The position numbers and the translations under genes were made by a program. Below are positions 1 to 10,417 of a stretch of 64,000 nucleotides of DNA, piece by piece. Each line of letters begins with the position of its first letter. The stretch's first letter is position 1. Source of the stretch: Pseudomonas fluorescens (GTDB taxonomy: Bacteria; Pseudomonadota; Gammaproteobacteria; Pseudomonadales; Pseudomonadaceae); assembly GCF_902497855.1 (NCBI RefSeq), contig NZ_CABVHU010000003.1:372001-436000 (forward strand), in the 5' to 3' direction. The notes below the pieces were generated by a model that saw only the letters and a list, made by a program, of their open reading frames with translations, made no database searches and was not told the origin of the DNA.

Positions 1-869
1 CGACCCAGGGGCATGCGCAGCAGGCGGTTGATGACGAACAGCGCGGCCAGCGCGAGGAACAACGCAACCAGGTACAGGAAAATCACCTTGTTGATCGAGT
101 TGTAGGCCAGGCCGAAGTACTCGTGGAAGGTCTGCATGCCTTCAGCCGCTTTACGCTCGAAGGTCAGGCCGAAGAACGTAGGCTTCTCGATATTGCTGAT
201 GCCGTTCGGACCCCCGGTGAGACCGGTCAGGTTACGCAGGAACAGCCGGATGATTTCACCGAAACCCAGGGTCACGATCGCCAGGTAGTCACCGCGCAGA
301 CGCAATACCGGGAAGCCGAGCAGGAAGCCGAAGGTGGCGGCCATCAGGCCGGCGATCGGCAGACAGATCCAGAAGCTCAGGCCGAAGTAATGCGACAGCA
401 ACGCATAACTGTAGGCGCCGACGGCATAGAAGCCCACGTAACCGAGGTCGAGCAGACCGGCCAGGCCGACCACGATGTTCAGGCCGAGGCCGAGCATCAC
501 GTAGATCAGCACCAGGGTGGCGATATCCACCGCCCCGCGAGAGCCGAAGAACGGCCAGACCAGGGCGCCGGCGATCAACGCGATGATGATCCAGCGCTGG
601 GTGGTCGGCAGGGTCAGGAAGTTACTGGCCTTGGCCGGAATCAGCGGCATGCTGGGCGAGGAACGCCAGGCCGAGCTGATCTGCTGGTCGAACAGCACCC
701 GCAGGAACATCAATACCGAGCACACGGCGATGGTGATCAGTGTGGCGTCACTGGTGCCATGGACTTCGAGATTGATGCCGACGATGGTCAATTTCAGACC
801 GAGTACCGGATAGGCGACGGCCCACACCAGCAAGGCGCTGAACAACGCCTGTTTAAGATTCCTAGTCAT
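1..869 (-). CDS. livM: LivM, branched-chain amino acid ABC transporter permease (partial)
   Basis: Inner-membrane permease subunit of a high-affinity leucine/isoleucine/valine uptake system. About 289 codons are visible from the start; the C-terminus lies beyond the left edge. Hydrophobic segments alternate throughout, and the N-terminal part carries the long extra membrane portion typical of LivM compared with LivH. Its ATG overlaps the livH stop codon (ATGA), so the two are translationally coupled and presumably form the heteromeric permease. The ATPase genes livG and livF are expected further left, outside the window. Confidence 0.93.
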   Translation of the reverse strand, partial: MTRNLKQALFSALLVWAVAYPVLGLKLTIVGINLEVHGTSDATLITIAVCSVLMFLRVLFDQQISSAWRSSPSMPLIPAKASNFLTLPTTQRWIIIALIAGALVWPFFGSRGAVDIATLVLIYVMLGLGLNIVVGLAGLLDLGYVGFYAVGAYSYALLSHYFGLSFWICLPIAGLMAATFGFLLGFPVLRLRGDYLAIVTLGFGEIIRLFLRNLTGLTGGPNGISNIEKPTFFGLTFERKAAEGMQTFHEYFGLAYNSINKVIFLYLVALFLALAALFVINRLLRMPLG

Positions 870-1789
870 ACTTTCTCAACCTCCGGACGGCCCAGCAGGC
901 CGGTTGGCCGGAACAACAACACCAGAACCAGCAGGCCGAACGCCACGACGTCCTTGTACTGGTCGCCGAAGATATCGGCACCGAAAGCTTCCGCCACCCC
1001 AAGCACTATCCCGCCGAGCATGGCGCCGGGAATACTGCCGATACCGCCCAGTACCGCAGCGGTGAAGGCCTTGAGGCCGACCAGGAAACCGGCGTTCGGG
1101 TTGATCACGCCGTATTGCATGCTCAGCAACACGGCGGCGATGGCTGCCAGTGCGGCACCGATGACGAAGGTCAGGGCGATGATGTTGTTGGTGTTGATGC
1201 CCAGGAGGTTGGCCATCTTGATGTCTTCGGCGCAGGCGCGGCAGGCGCGACCCAGGCGAGAGCGGGAGATGAACATCGTCAGGCCAAGCATGGCGACGAA
1301 CGTCACCACGAACACCACGATTTGCATGTAGGAAATCAGCACTTCTTGTGCGCCACCTGGCCCGAAAGAAAAGTTTCCGGGGATCAGGTTGGGGATGGAT
1401 TTGTCCTTGGAGTCTTGCGCCAGCAGAACCGTGTTCTGCAGGAAGATCGACATGCCGATGGCGGAAATCAGCGGGATCAGACGGTTGCTGCCGCGCAGGG
1501 GGCGGTAGGCGATCCGTTCGATGCTGTAGCCGTAGGCACTGGTGACGACGATGGTCGCGATGAAAGCGGCGGTCATCAACAGCGGAACACTGTCGAGTCC
1601 CATCATGGCCAGCCCGGCGATGGCGATGAACGCCACGTACGAACCGATCATGTACACCTCGCCGTGGGCGAAGTTGATCATTCCAATGATGCCGTAAACC
1701 ATCGTATAGCCGATGGCGATCAGGGCATACGTGCTGCCAATGGTCAGACCATTAACCAGCTGTTGGAAAAAGTGATAGATGTCAGGCAT
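866..1789 (-). CDS. livH: LivH, branched-chain amino acid ABC transporter permease
   Basis: Inner-membrane permease, 307 aa, the usual length for LivH/BraD. The N-terminus ([20 protein letters not shown]) and the segment [16 protein letters not shown] are characteristic of the family, as is the cytoplasmic EAA-like loop near residue 190 ([18 protein letters not shown]). It works with LivM, the periplasmic binding protein encoded just upstream, and the LivGF ATPases. It starts 232 bp after the binding-protein gene, past a terminator-like hairpin, so it is probably expressed at a lower level than the binding protein. Confidence 0.96.
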   Translation of the reverse strand: MPDIYHFFQQLVNGLTIGSTYALIAIGYTMVYGIIGMINFAHGEVYMIGSYVAFIAIAGLAMMGLDSVPLLMTAAFIATIVVTSAYGYSIERIAYRPLRGSNRLIPLISAIGMSIFLQNTVLLAQDSKDKSIPNLIPGNFSFGPGGAQEVLISYMQIVVFVVTFVAMLGLTMFISRSRLGRACRACAEDIKMANLLGINTNNIIALTFVIGAALAAIAAVLLSMQYGVINPNAGFLVGLKAFTAAVLGGIGSIPGAMLGGIVLGVAEAFGADIFGDQYKDVVAFGLLVLVLLFRPTGLLGRPEVEKV

Positions 1790-1971
1790 TACAGCGCTCC
1801 TAAAAACCTGATACGCATTTCACTGGTGGAGTCATTTTCCCCTCGAGCCCCATGGATCTGCACCCACTTCGAAATCGAGATTGGCCAGCGAACCGCTGAT
1901 GACGGTTTTGAGATTTTCAGGTGGGGAGGCTGGCGGATCACGCCAGCGCGGCCCAGATACGTTCGTAAAAC

Positions 1972-1997
1972 AAAGCCCACGGCACGCCGTGGGCTTT
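1972..1997 (-). terminator. Intercistronic hairpin between binding-protein gene and livH
   Basis: Near-perfect palindrome with 12-bp arms (AAAGCCCACGGC and its complement) just after the stop of the binding-protein gene on the minus strand, with A/T-rich ends. It probably acts as a partial terminator or mRNA stabiliser, allowing more binding protein than permease to be made. Confidence 0.75.
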
Positions 1998-2021
1998 ATT
2001 GGCAGTCAATCAGGCAACGCC

Positions 2022-3149
2022 TTACTGAGGCTTGACTTCAGTTTTTGGTTTGCCGAAGTGCCACTCGTAGACCACGAACTTGAAGTCTTTCAGGTCGCCC
2101 TTGTCGTCGAAGCTCAGGTCGCCGGTCGGCGTCTTGAAGGTGCCTTTGTGGATGGCTTCAGCCACTTTGGCAGAGTCTTCGGACTTGGCGGCCTTGATGC
2201 CTTCGGCAATCACGGTCACCGCCGAGTAGGACGGGAACACGAACGGACCGCTCGGGTCTTCTTTCTTGGCTTTGAACGCATCAGCCAGGGCGATGTTGGC
2301 CGGATCCTGGTCGAAGGATTTCGGCAGGGTCACCAGCAGGCCTTCGGAAGCGTCCTTGGCGATCTGCGAAATCGAGTCGTTACCCACGCCTTCCGGACCC
2401 ATGAACTTGGCTTTCAGGCCTTTTTCACTGGCTTGACGCAGGATCAGACCCAGCTCCGGGTGGTAGCCGCCGTAGTAGACGAAGTCGACGTTGGCTTGCT
2501 TGAGCTTGGAGATCATCGACGAGAAGTCTTTGTCGCCGGCGTTGATGCCTTCGAACACGGCAACCTTGGTGCCTTTCTTCTCGAGGGTTTGTTTAACGGC
2601 GGTGGCGATGCCTTCACCGTATTGCTGTTTGTCGTGTAGAACAGCAACGATCTTCGGCTTTACGAAGTCGGCAATGTAGTTGCCGGCGGCAGGGCCCTGG
2701 GCGCTGTCCAGACCGATGGTGCGGAACACCATTTTGTAGCCACGGGAAGTGATGTCCGGGCTGGTGGCAGCCGGGGTGATCATGATCACGCCTTCGTCTT
2801 CGTAGATGTCCGAAGCCGGTTGGGTGGAGCTGGAGCACAGGTGACCGACGACGAACTTGACGCCGTCGTTGACGACTTTGTTCGCGACCGCTACCGCTTG
2901 TTTTGGATCACAGGCATCGTCGTATTCAACGGCGACGAGCTTCTTGCCGTCGACACCGCCCTTGGCGTTGATTTGCTCGATGGCCATTTTGGCGCCACTG
3001 AATTGCATGTCGCCGTATTGGGCTACAGGGCCGGTTTTAGGGCCGGCGATGCCGATCTTGATAGTGTCGGCTGCGAACGAATGGCTGGCCACCCCGGCCA
3101 GAACCATAGCGGCAAACAGTTTGGAAATCTGCTTAGTAGCCTTTGTCAT
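2022..3149 (-). CDS. livK: Branched-chain amino acid ABC transporter substrate-binding protein (LivK/BraC)
   Basis: Periplasmic solute-binding protein, 375 aa. The N-terminal 26 residues form a Sec signal peptide ending SHSFA, cleaved before ADTIKIGIAGP. The mature part has the type I periplasmic binding fold (GPVAQYGDMQFSGAKMAIEQ; VVGHLCSSSTQPASDIYEDE). It captures leucine, isoleucine and valine and possibly alanine or threonine, as BraC does, and delivers them to LivHM. First gene of the operon; a 336-bp upstream region holds its promoter. The livK/braC naming rests on family resemblance and context. Confidence 0.95.
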   Translation of the reverse strand: MTKATKQISKLFAAMVLAGVASHSFAADTIKIGIAGPKTGPVAQYGDMQFSGAKMAIEQINAKGGVDGKKLVAVEYDDACDPKQAVAVANKVVNDGVKFVVGHLCSSSTQPASDIYEDEGVIMITPAATSPDITSRGYKMVFRTIGLDSAQGPAAGNYIADFVKPKIVAVLHDKQQYGEGIATAVKQTLEKKGTKVAVFEGINAGDKDFSSMISKLKQANVDFVYYGGYHPELGLILRQASEKGLKAKFMGPEGVGNDSISQIAKDASEGLLVTLPKSFDQDPANIALADAFKAKKEDPSGPFVFPSYSAVTVIAEGIKAAKSEDSAKVAEAIHKGTFKTPTGDLSFDDKGDLKDFKFVVYEWHFGKPKTEVKPQ

Positions 3150-3247
3150 AGTGCTCCACTCTTACTGTTGTAGTTTTTATAGTCCTGGCGCCGCAGCAAC
3201 AGAACCGGGTCAGATATCTTCGATATCCTCCGGAAATGCCCCCGGCA

Positions 3248-3263
3248 ACTGTACCGGTACAGT
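3248..3263. promoter_or_regulatory. 16-bp perfect palindrome upstream of livK
   Basis: ACTGTACCGGTACAGT is a perfect 16-bp palindrome about 100 bp upstream of the binding-protein start, in the 3150-3485 intergenic region. Position and symmetry suggest an operator for a dimeric regulator. The regulator is not identifiable from this window. No other gene is seen in the intergenic region. Confidence 0.5.
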
Positions 3264-3485
3264 GTAGAGCGCCGATTGTCAGCCTGGGAAGCTGGCGCCA
3301 GGGGGCAAAACCTGAGGGTGTCGCTTAATTGAAAGAAAAAGACAGAATCGCGGCGGGGTTATAGCTGAAGTACCAGCAATCCTTGGCTTTCCTGCTGTTT
3401 TCAATCGGTGACTCAATTGCTTCCGGGTTTTTCTGCCAGACCACCGACGTTATGATGACGACGATTTCTTTTCCGGACAGGACCC

Positions 3486-3791
3486 ATGACTCAAGAACCT
3501 AGCACCCTCTATGCCAAGCTGCTTGGTGAAACCGCATCCATCACCTGGAAGGAGTTGGAACCGTTCTTCGCCAAGGGTGCCCTGTTATGGGTCAATCCTG
3601 GCCTGGATTTGATCGCCGCTGCCGAGGCCGTGGCCACGGACGAGGGGGAGAAAGTGGCTGCCTGGCTGGCCGCGGACCAGCTCGCCAAGCTGTCTGAAAC
3701 GCGGGCGCTGGATCTTTTCGAACGTGATCCCGAGCTATGGGCAGTAGTCGTTTCGCCGTGGATTCTGATCCAGGAAAGGGCGACAAGCTGA
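3486..3791 (+). CDS. DUF2288 family protein
   Basis: Small cytoplasmic protein of 101 aa, length and sequence typical of the DUF2288 family (TAKITWKEL-like start, here ASITWKELEPFFAKGALLWV, and a C-terminal WAVVVSPWILIQE). No function is established for the family. The ATG follows a purine-rich SD (GGACAGG). It is monocistronic, divergent from livK. The rest of the gap to 4024 holds no recognisable gene. Confidence 0.85.
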   Translation: MTQEPSTLYAKLLGETASITWKELEPFFAKGALLWVNPGLDLIAAAEAVATDEGEKVAAWLAADQLAKLSETRALDLFERDPELWAVVVSPWILIQERATS

Positions 3792-4023
3792 TAGCTTGCA
3801 CATTATTGGTGCGTCGTTTCGGCGGATAAAAGTGTGTAGGCGAGTAGCGTGATGGCATGTTGCCGTGAAGAAAGGCCACAGAAGGGTCTTGGCGAGGGTG
3901 ACGTGCGCGTAACGGGAACAGTTTATTGCGCTGCCTTGGGACTGCTTAATTGTTTCTGATTGTGAGCAAGGCAGTGGGTTTGTGGCCAGTATTGACGACT
4001 TTAATCAAAAGAGAGGCTAAAGG

Positions 4024-4917
4024 ATGGCAACGCTACCGCCGCTTGGATTTGCCGGGATTGGCCTGATGGGCTTGCCCCTGTGTCGGCGCCTGCTGGCGGC
4101 GGGTTATCCATTGACCGTGTGGAATCGCAATCCGGCCAAGTGCGCGCCGCTGGTCGAGGCTGGCGCACGACAGGTGGCCACGCCTGCCGAGTTGTGCCAG
4201 CACGCGGACGTGGTGATGTTATGCCTGGCGGACACTTCAGTCGTGCGCGAGGTGGTTTTTGGCGCGGCGGGGGTGGCGCAAGGGGCGAAAAGCGGCCAAT
4301 TGCTGGTGGATTTTTCCAGCCTGGAACCTGCCGCGACGCGGGACATGGCGGCAGCGCTGATCAGCCAGACCGGCATGAGCTGGCTGGACGCCCCGGTGTC
4401 CGGTGGCGTGGTCGGCGCGGAGGCCGGCAGTCTGGCGATCATGGTCGGCGGCGAAGCGACGGATCTGGAGCGAGTCAGGCCGCTGCTAATGAGTCTCGGC
4501 CAGCGCGTGACCCACATGGGCGCCGTCGGGGCAGGGCAGGTGACCAAGGCGTGCAATCAGATGATTGTCGCCTGCAATGCGTTGGTGATCGCCGAAGTGG
4601 TGGCGTTGGCCGAGCGTTCCGGCGTCGATGCCCGCCTGATCGCCGAGGCCCTGGCCGGCGGCTTCGCCGATTCCCGGCCCTTGCAGATACTCGCTCCGCA
4701 AATGGCCGAGAGTCGTTTCGAACCGGTGAAATGGCACGTTCGCACGCTGCTCAAGGACCTCGACGCCGCCGTGCAGTTTTCCCGCGAACAGGGTTCGGCC
4801 ACGCCCATCAGCGGCTTGGCCGCACAATTGATGCGCTTGCATGGGAGCCAGGGCTTTCTGGAAAAGGATCCGTCAACGCTGGTGCAGTTGTACCGCGAGC
4901 CAGACTCGGAGGGCTGA
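4024..4917 (+). CDS. NAD(P)-dependent beta-hydroxyacid dehydrogenase (3-hydroxyisobutyrate dehydrogenase family)
   Basis: Cytoplasmic oxidoreductase, 297 aa. A Rossmann dinucleotide motif lies at the N-terminus (GFAGIGLMGLPLCRRLL), followed by the substrate-binding motif DAPVSGGVVGAEAGSLAIM around residues 122-140 and the catalytic lysine in GAGQVTKACNQM near residue 177. These are the hallmarks of the 3-hydroxyisobutyrate / tartronate-semialdehyde / 6-phosphogluconate dehydrogenase-like family. The exact substrate cannot be read from sequence. The next gene, an MFS carrier 180 bp downstream on the same strand, may import its substrate. Confidence 0.88.
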   Translation: MATLPPLGFAGIGLMGLPLCRRLLAAGYPLTVWNRNPAKCAPLVEAGARQVATPAELCQHADVVMLCLADTSVVREVVFGAAGVAQGAKSGQLLVDFSSLEPAATRDMAAALISQTGMSWLDAPVSGGVVGAEAGSLAIMVGGEATDLERVRPLLMSLGQRVTHMGAVGAGQVTKACNQMIVACNALVIAEVVALAERSGVDARLIAEALAGGFADSRPLQILAPQMAESRFEPVKWHVRTLLKDLDAAVQFSREQGSATPISGLAAQLMRLHGSQGFLEKDPSTLVQLYREPDSEG

Positions 4918-5096
4918 CCGCTCGCTGCGATACTGAAACGTCGCAGCCGTTCTGGAAATAAATCGTTGCATGGGCCTCGCCTGCTGCCATGGGCAGGTAT
5001 CAGCTTTACGAATAATTACAGACAGCTTTAGCGGGCCTGACTAGATTGCAGGCTCCGGGACAGTGATGTCCCAATAACAATAAAAGAGACGGACCC

Positions 5097-6446
5097 ATGC
5101 AGAACTCGACCCAAGCGGCGAATGCCTGGCGCATTCTGTTCCTGCTGTTCCTGGCCAACCTGTTCAACTTTTTCGACCGCACCATCCCCGCCATCATCAT
5201 CGAACCGATCCGCATGGAGTGGCACCTCAGCGACTTTCAGCTGGGGATCATCGGCACTGCCTTCACCATCGTCTACGCCATCGCCGGCCTGCCTCTGGGG
5301 CGGATGGCCGATACCGGTTCGCGCAGCAAACTGATGGGCTGGGGCCTGGCGGCATGGAGCGGACTGACAGCCGTCAACGGGCTGGTGGGCAGCTTCTGGA
5401 GTTTCCTGATCGTGCGCATGGGCATCGGCATCGGCGAAGCCAGTTATGCGCCAGCGGCCAATTCGCTGATTGGCGACTTGTTCCCGGCACACCGCCGGGC
5501 GCGGGCGATGGGTATTTTCATGCTCGGCCTGCCGTTGGGGCTGTTGCTCGCGTTCTTCACCATTGGCTGGATGGTCAAGGCATTCGACAGCTGGCGTGCG
5601 CCGTTCTTTATCGCGGCGGTGCCGGGGCTGATCCTGGCGGTCTTCATGTTCTTCATCAAGGAGCCCAAACGCGGCGCAGCGGAAAGCGTGCAGGTCTCCC
5701 AGGAGCGGGTGGACCGGCCAATCCGGCGCGTACTGGCCGTACCGACCTTCCTGTGGCTGGTGATGGCGGGGCTCTGTTTCAACTTCGCGACCTATGCCTG
5801 TAACTCGTTCCTGGTGCCGATGCTGCAGCGCTATTTCCTGATGCCGCTGCAAGAGGCGGCAGTGGCGACCGGGGTGATCGTCGGCGTCACGGGATTGTTC
5901 GGCCTGACGCTGGGCGGCTGGGTCGCTGACAAGATTCACCAGCGCATCGCCAATGGTCGCCTGCTGTTTGCGGCCTTCAGCCTGATCATCTCGACGGTGT
6001 GCACGGCCTGGGCCCTGCATTCGGGGCGGATAGAGATCGGCGTGTTTGTGGCGGTGTTCAGCCTGGGTTGGTTGTTCGCCTATAACTTCTACACATGCGT
6101 TTACACCGCCATTCAGGATGTGGTCGAACCGCGCCTGCGGGCGACGGCCATGGCACTGTTCTTTGCCGGATTGTATTTGCTCGGCGGTGGGTTGGGGCCG
6201 GTGGTGGTGGGTGCTCTGTCCGATCACTTTGCCCATGCCGCCATGCTCTCGGCCGGTGCCGAACAGATGACCGAGGCGTTCAAGGCGGTCGGCTTGCATG
6301 ATGCGATGTACCTGATCCCGGTGGCGTTGTTCTTCACCATGGTGTTTCTGGTCCTGGCTTCGCGGTGTTTTGTGCGCGATGCCAAGCGGATGAAGGATGG
6401 GTTGGTGGGGGTGGTTGAGCCTGGGGTTACTGCGGCGACTGCCTGA
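5097..6446 (+). CDS. MFS transporter (spinster-like)
   Basis: Inner-membrane major facilitator of 449 aa with about 12 predicted helices. The N-terminal NLFNFFDRTIPAIIIEPIR and loop LPLGRMADTGSRSKLMGWG are MFS signatures resembling the spinster-type branch. The ATG is preceded by an SD-like AAAAGAGACGGA. It lies downstream of a beta-hydroxyacid dehydrogenase on the same strand, which hints at transport of an organic acid or sugar acid; that is inference. It is followed by a REP pair. Confidence 0.87.
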   Translation: MQNSTQAANAWRILFLLFLANLFNFFDRTIPAIIIEPIRMEWHLSDFQLGIIGTAFTIVYAIAGLPLGRMADTGSRSKLMGWGLAAWSGLTAVNGLVGSFWSFLIVRMGIGIGEASYAPAANSLIGDLFPAHRRARAMGIFMLGLPLGLLLAFFTIGWMVKAFDSWRAPFFIAAVPGLILAVFMFFIKEPKRGAAESVQVSQERVDRPIRRVLAVPTFLWLVMAGLCFNFATYACNSFLVPMLQRYFLMPLQEAAVATGVIVGVTGLFGLTLGGWVADKIHQRIANGRLLFAAFSLIISTVCTAWALHSGRIEIGVFVAVFSLGWLFAYNFYTCVYTAIQDVVEPRLRATAMALFFAGLYLLGGGLGPVVVGALSDHFAHAAMLSAGAEQMTEAFKAVGLHDAMYLIPVALFFTMVFLVLASRCFVRDAKRMKDGLVGVVEPGVTAATA

Positions 6447-6450
6447 TAGC

Positions 6451-6546
6451 CTTCGCGAGCAGGCTCGCTCCCACAGTTGATTAGTGGTGTTCACAAATAA
6501 TGTGTCCACATCAGATCCCCTGTGGGAGCGAGCCTGCTCGCGAAGA
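6451..6546. repeat. REP pair (BIME)
   Basis: Two REP sequences in inverted orientation (6451-6476 and 6520-6546), each with a hairpin core like CGAGCAGGCTCG / CGAGCCTGCTCG. They lie between two convergent genes, a normal position for Pseudomonas REPs. Confidence 0.85.
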
Positions 6547-6578
6547 GGCCCTCAAGAACAGCACAACAATCAAGCAGA

Positions 6579-6608
6579 CAAAAAAAGGCCCGCATCGCTG
6601 CGGGCCTT
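6579..6608 (-). terminator. Terminator of rapA
   Basis: Arms aaggcccgca (6585-6594) and tgcgggcctt (6599-6608) with a 4-nt loop. A run of A on the plus strand gives the U-tract for minus-strand transcription; T-rich sequence on the other side may make it bidirectional. Confidence 0.85.
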
Positions 6609-6633
6609 CTTTTTCACCGGTGGAGCAGGGGGC

Positions 6634-9480
6634 TTAACCCGCCACCAACACCCGAATCGCTTCCAGTCGCAAAGCCGCCTTGTCCAGCATGGCCAAACCT
6701 TGCTCGCGCTGTTTGCGCAGGGCAATCAGTTCGCTGTCGCGCACGGTCGGGTTGACTGCTTGCAACGCGGTCAGGCGCGCCAGTTCTTCGTCGGTGTCGG
6801 CAGCCAGGCGCCGCTGTGCTTCGGCAACGCGCTCGGCGTGACGCGGGAAGATCTTCTCTTCGCCGGCGTTGATCCGTGGTGTCAGCTGATCGCGCTGGGC
6901 CTGGATGAACTTGTTGGCACTGGCGCGAGGAACGCTTTCCAGTTGGTCGTTCAGGGTTTCGAACGAGACCCGGGCCGACAGATCGTTGCCATTGGCATCA
7001 AGCAGGCAGCGCAGGGCGGCGGGCGGCAGGTAACGGCCCAGTTGCAGCGAACGCGGGGCAACCACTTCGCTGACATAGAGCAGTTCCAGCAACACGGTGC
7101 CGGGTTTGAGCGCCTTGTTCTTGATCAACGCCACGGCAGTGTTGCCCATGGAGCCGGACAGCACCAGGTCCATGCCGCCCTGAACCATCGGGTGTTCCCA
7201 GGTGATGAACTGCATGTCTTCGCGAGACAGCGCCTGGTTGCGGTCGTAGGTGATGGTGACGCCTTCGTCGTCGCCCAGCGGGAAGCTGGCGTCGAGCATT
7301 TTTTCACTCGGCTTGAGGATCAGGGCGTTTTCCGAGTGGTCTTCGCTGTCGATGCCGAAGGCGTCGAACAGGGTCTCCATATAGATCGGCAGGGTGAACT
7401 GGTCATCTTGCTCGAGGATGTCCTCGACCAGCGCATCACCTTCGCCGGCACCGCCGGAGTTGAGCTCCAGCAAGCGGTCACGGCCGGTGTGCAGCTCGGA
7501 TTCCAGGCGTTCACGCTCGGCGCGGGCTTCGTCGATCAGTGCTTGCCACTCACCATCGTCGGCGTTTTCCAGCAGCGGCAGCAGGCGCGGGCCGAACTGG
7601 TGCTGCAAGGCGTTGCCGGTCGGGCAGGTGTTGAGGAAGGCGTTCAGTGCTTCGTGATACCACTGGAACAGCCGCTCTTGCGGGCTGGTTTCCAGGTACG
7701 GCACGTGCACTTCGATGATGTGCTTCTGGCCGATCCGGTCCAGACGCCCGATACGCTGTTCCAGCAAGTCCGGGTGGGAGGGCAGGTCGAACAGCACCAA
7801 ATGGTGCGAGAACTGGAAGTTGCGACCTTCACTGCCGATTTCCGAGCAGATCAGCACTTGTGCGCCAAATTCTTCGTCGGCGAAGTAGGCGGCGGCGCGG
7901 TCACGCTCGAGGATGTTCATGCCTTCATGGAAGACCGTGGCCGGAATGCCGGACCGCACGCGCAGGGCGTCTTCCAGGTCCATGGCGGTTTCGGCGTGGG
8001 CGCAGATTACCAGCACTTTGGTGCGCTTGAGCATCTTCAGGGTGTCGATCAGCCATTCGACGCGGGGGTCGAATTTCCACCAGCGTTCTTCTTCGTTGGC
8101 GTCCGGCAGGGCCTGGAAGCTGACTTCCGGGTACAGCTCGGCGTGATCGCCCAGCGGCAGTTCGAGGTATTCGTCCGGGCAGGGCAGCGGATACGGGTGC
8201 AGCTTGCGTTCCGGGAAACCTTGCACAGCGGCGCGGGTATTGCGAAACAGCACGCGGCCGGTGCCGTGGCGGTCCAGCAGTTCGCGAACCAGACGGGCGC
8301 TGGCTTCGGTATCGCCATCGTTGACCGCGGTCAGCAGGGCTTCGCCTTCATTGCCGAGGAAGCCATGGATGGTCTTGTGCGCTTCGGGCGACAGGCGCCC
8401 TTTGTCCAGCAGTTCCTGAACGGCCTCGGCCACCGGGCGATAGTTTTCGCTCTCGGCGCGGAAGGCCTGCAGGTCATGGAAACGGTTCGGGTCGAGCAGG
8501 CGCAGACGGGCAAAGTGACTGTCCTGGCCCAGTTGTTCCGGGGTAGCGGTCAGCAGCAATACGCCAGGGATCGTTTCAGCGAGCTGCTCGACCAGGGTGT
8601 ACTCGGGGCTGGCCTTGTCTTCGTGCCACACCAGGTGGTGGGCTTCGTCGACCACCATCAGGTCCCAGCCTGCGGCGAACAGCGCGTCCTGGGCCTTCTC
8701 GTCTTCCACCAGCCACTCGAGTGCGACCAGTGCGAGCTGGGTGTCTTCGAACGGGTTGGAGGCATCGCTTTCGATGAAGCGTTCTTCGTCGAACAGCGCG
8801 ACTTGCAGGTTGAAGCGGCGGCGCATCTCCACCAGCCACTGGTGCTGCAGGTTTTCCGGCACCAGGATCAGCACGCGGTTGGCGCGACCCGAGAGCAGTT
8901 GGCGATGGATCACCAGGCCGGCTTCGATGGTCTTGCCCAGGCCTACTTCGTCGGCCAGCAGCACCCGCGGTGCAATGCGGTCGGCGACTTCACGGGCGAT
9001 GTGCAGCTGGTGCGCGATCGGTTGCGCACGCACGCCGCCCAGGCCCCACAGCGCGGACTGCAGTTGGCGGCTGGTGTGTTCCAGGGTGTGATAACGCAGG
9101 GAGAACCAGGGCAGCGGGTCGATCTGACCGGCAAACAGGCGGTCACTGGCCAGACGGAACTGAATGAAGTTCGACAGTTGGGTTTCCGGCAGGGTGACCA
9201 CTTCGTTCTGTGCATTGAGGCCGTGGTAGACCAGCAGGCCGTCGACGTCGTCGACTTCCTGTACGGTCAGTTTCCAGCCTTCGAAGTGAGTGATCGAATC
9301 GCCCGGCGAAAACCGCACACGCGTGAGCGGCGCATTCCGTAGCGCGTACTGGCGGGTGTCGCCAGTGGCCGGATAGAGCACGGTCAACAAGCGGCCGTCC
9401 TGTGCCAGAACGGTGCCCAAACCCAGCTCGGCTTCGCTGTCACTGATCCAGCGTTGCCCCGGTTGATACTGCTGCGCCAT
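6634..9480 (-). CDS. rapA: RapA, RNA polymerase-associated SWI/SNF ATPase
   Basis: 948-aa SNF2-family ATPase that binds RNA polymerase and promotes its recycling after transcription. The N-terminal Tudor-like domain ([20 protein letters not shown]) is followed by helicase motif [16 protein letters not shown], motif [12 protein letters not shown], motif III LLLTATP and motif [13 protein letters not shown]. The C-terminal RapA-specific domain extends to residue 948, about full family length (E. coli RapA 968). It is monocistronic with its own terminator. Confidence 0.97.
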   Translation of the reverse strand: MAQQYQPGQRWISDSEAELGLGTVLAQDGRLLTVLYPATGDTRQYALRNAPLTRVRFSPGDSITHFEGWKLTVQEVDDVDGLLVYHGLNAQNEVVTLPETQLSNFIQFRLASDRLFAGQIDPLPWFSLRYHTLEHTSRQLQSALWGLGGVRAQPIAHQLHIAREVADRIAPRVLLADEVGLGKTIEAGLVIHRQLLSGRANRVLILVPENLQHQWLVEMRRRFNLQVALFDEERFIESDASNPFEDTQLALVALEWLVEDEKAQDALFAAGWDLMVVDEAHHLVWHEDKASPEYTLVEQLAETIPGVLLLTATPEQLGQDSHFARLRLLDPNRFHDLQAFRAESENYRPVAEAVQELLDKGRLSPEAHKTIHGFLGNEGEALLTAVNDGDTEASARLVRELLDRHGTGRVLFRNTRAAVQGFPERKLHPYPLPCPDEYLELPLGDHAELYPEVSFQALPDANEEERWWKFDPRVEWLIDTLKMLKRTKVLVICAHAETAMDLEDALRVRSGIPATVFHEGMNILERDRAAAYFADEEFGAQVLICSEIGSEGRNFQFSHHLVLFDLPSHPDLLEQRIGRLDRIGQKHIIEVHVPYLETSPQERLFQWYHEALNAFLNTCPTGNALQHQFGPRLLPLLENADDGEWQALIDEARAERERLESELHTGRDRLLELNSGGAGEGDALVEDILEQDDQFTLPIYMETLFDAFGIDSEDHSENALILKPSEKMLDASFPLGDDEGVTITYDRNQALSREDMQFITWEHPMVQGGMDLVLSGSMGNTAVALIKNKALKPGTVLLELLYVSEVVAPRSLQLGRYLPPAALRCLLDANGNDLSARVSFETLNDQLESVPRASANKFIQAQRDQLTPRINAGEEKIFPRHAERVAEAQRRLAADTDEELARLTALQAVNPTVRDSELIALRKQREQGLAMLDKAALRLEAIRVLVAG

Positions 9481-9698
9481 GCTGCCTGACTCCCACCTTG
9501 AAAAAGCGGGCTATCTTAACGGAATGAGGGCTTCAGGGCCAAAGGACTCTCATAAAACTCACGGTATTTACCTTAGACTACCCTTGCGGGGGGGACAGGC
9601 CGGGGCACCCATTCGTGCCAACCGGGTCTCAGTTTGCGACCGATGGCTCAAGTCGCCCTCTGCGCGGCCGACAGCCTGCTGACAGGAGCCCCATCATT

Positions 9699-10040
9699 AT
9701 GTTGCCACCAATGCTCCCCTTGAGTGCGGTTCCGATCACCTCACAGCTCGACCCGGTCCGCCCGCGTCCGGATATCCCGCCTGTGGTGCCGGTGCAGGAA
9801 AGCTCCAGCGAAAGCACGATCGACCTGCAGCAACACGATCCGGAAGAAGCGGCCTTTCAATTGCGCGAGCAACAACGTCGCAAGCAGGAGCGGGAAAAGC
9901 ATCGTCGTGAAGCGGATGAACGTGTTGAAGCACACCTGGCGATTCCCGGGACAGAGCTCAACGCCGACGACACCGTGCCGGTCGTACCGCTGATTGACGA
10001 CGAGCCGCGTCAGGGTTTGTGGGTTGATATCAAGATTTGA
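9699..10040 (+). CDS. Conserved hypothetical protein, charged coiled coil
   Basis: 113-aa soluble protein of unknown function. ATG at 9699 has a good SD (AGGAG, 9684-9688); longer in-frame starts upstream lack one. The N-terminal half is proline-rich, residues about 45-75 are strongly charged (QLREQQRRKQEREKHRREAD) and likely helical or coiled coil, and the end GLWVDIKI is compact. It is divergent from rapA. Codon use matches its neighbours, so it is likely a core Pseudomonas gene. Confidence 0.75.
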   Translation: MLPPMLPLSAVPITSQLDPVRPRPDIPPVVPVQESSSESTIDLQQHDPEEAAFQLREQQRRKQEREKHRREADERVEAHLAIPGTELNADDTVPVVPLIDDEPRQGLWVDIKI

Positions 10041-10076
10041 GGCGATGGCTGTTCAGGGTTGGCGACAGAACGCATT

Positions 10077-10274
10077 ATGATGACAAACCTGCCAAGCGAT
10101 GTACTGAACGCCATGAGCCAAGACGACAAGCTGATCGACCTCAACACCGAACGCGCCAAGCGGGTTCATGACCTCAACGAAAAACGCCTGAACGAAGTGC
10201 GCCAGGCATTTGAACAGGCCATGCCGTTGGGTAAGGCGAAGAAAAAGCCGAAAAACAAACCGAAGAAGCGTTGA
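10077..10274 (+). CDS. Small basic hypothetical protein
   Basis: About 65 aa from the ATG at 10077. A TTG at 10059 or the ATG at 10113 (MSQDDKLIDL) are alternatives, since no strong SD decides the start. The protein is helical and charged (NTERAKRVHDLNEKRLNEVR) and ends in a lysine-rich tail (GKAKKKPKNKPKKR). Function unknown; the tail suggests nucleic-acid or ribosome contact, which is inference. It lies just downstream of another hypothetical gene and before ccoM. Confidence 0.65.
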   Translation: MMTNLPSDVLNAMSQDDKLIDLNTERAKRVHDLNEKRLNEVRQAFEQAMPLGKAKKKPKNKPKKR

Positions 10275-10289
10275 TGTCCCCTGCATCGG

Positions 10290-10303
10290 TTGATGCAGGT
10301 CAA
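10290..10303 (+). promoter_or_regulatory. Anr/Dnr-type box 1 upstream of ccoM
   Basis: TTGATGCAGGTCAA matches the FNR/Anr consensus TTGAT-N4-ATCAA with one change. It is the distal of two such boxes before the small membrane-protein gene at 10418. Confidence 0.7.
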
Positions 10304-10338
10304 TTTTTCCCCTCCTTAACGCCCTGTCTCGGGCGACA

Positions 10339-10352
10339 TTGATCCCGGTCAA
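10339..10352 (+). promoter_or_regulatory. Anr/Dnr-type box 2 upstream of ccoM
   Basis: TTGATCCCGGTCAA, the same pattern as the distal box. A weak -10-like TACCTT at 10375-10380 would place the box near -41.5, the usual position for activation by Anr under low oxygen. Confidence 0.75.
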
Positions 10353-10417
10353 TTTTCTCTTCTGCCCGATTGGTTACCTTAGCCCTATCGCAACAGGGCA
10401 ACTGCAGGAGAGCCGTC

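Noticed and set aside
6484..9342. 952-codon open frame on the plus strand
   Set aside because: Antisense shadow of rapA; composition is the Gln/Val/Gly/His-rich pattern expected from the reverse of a high-GC gene, with no domain motifs.
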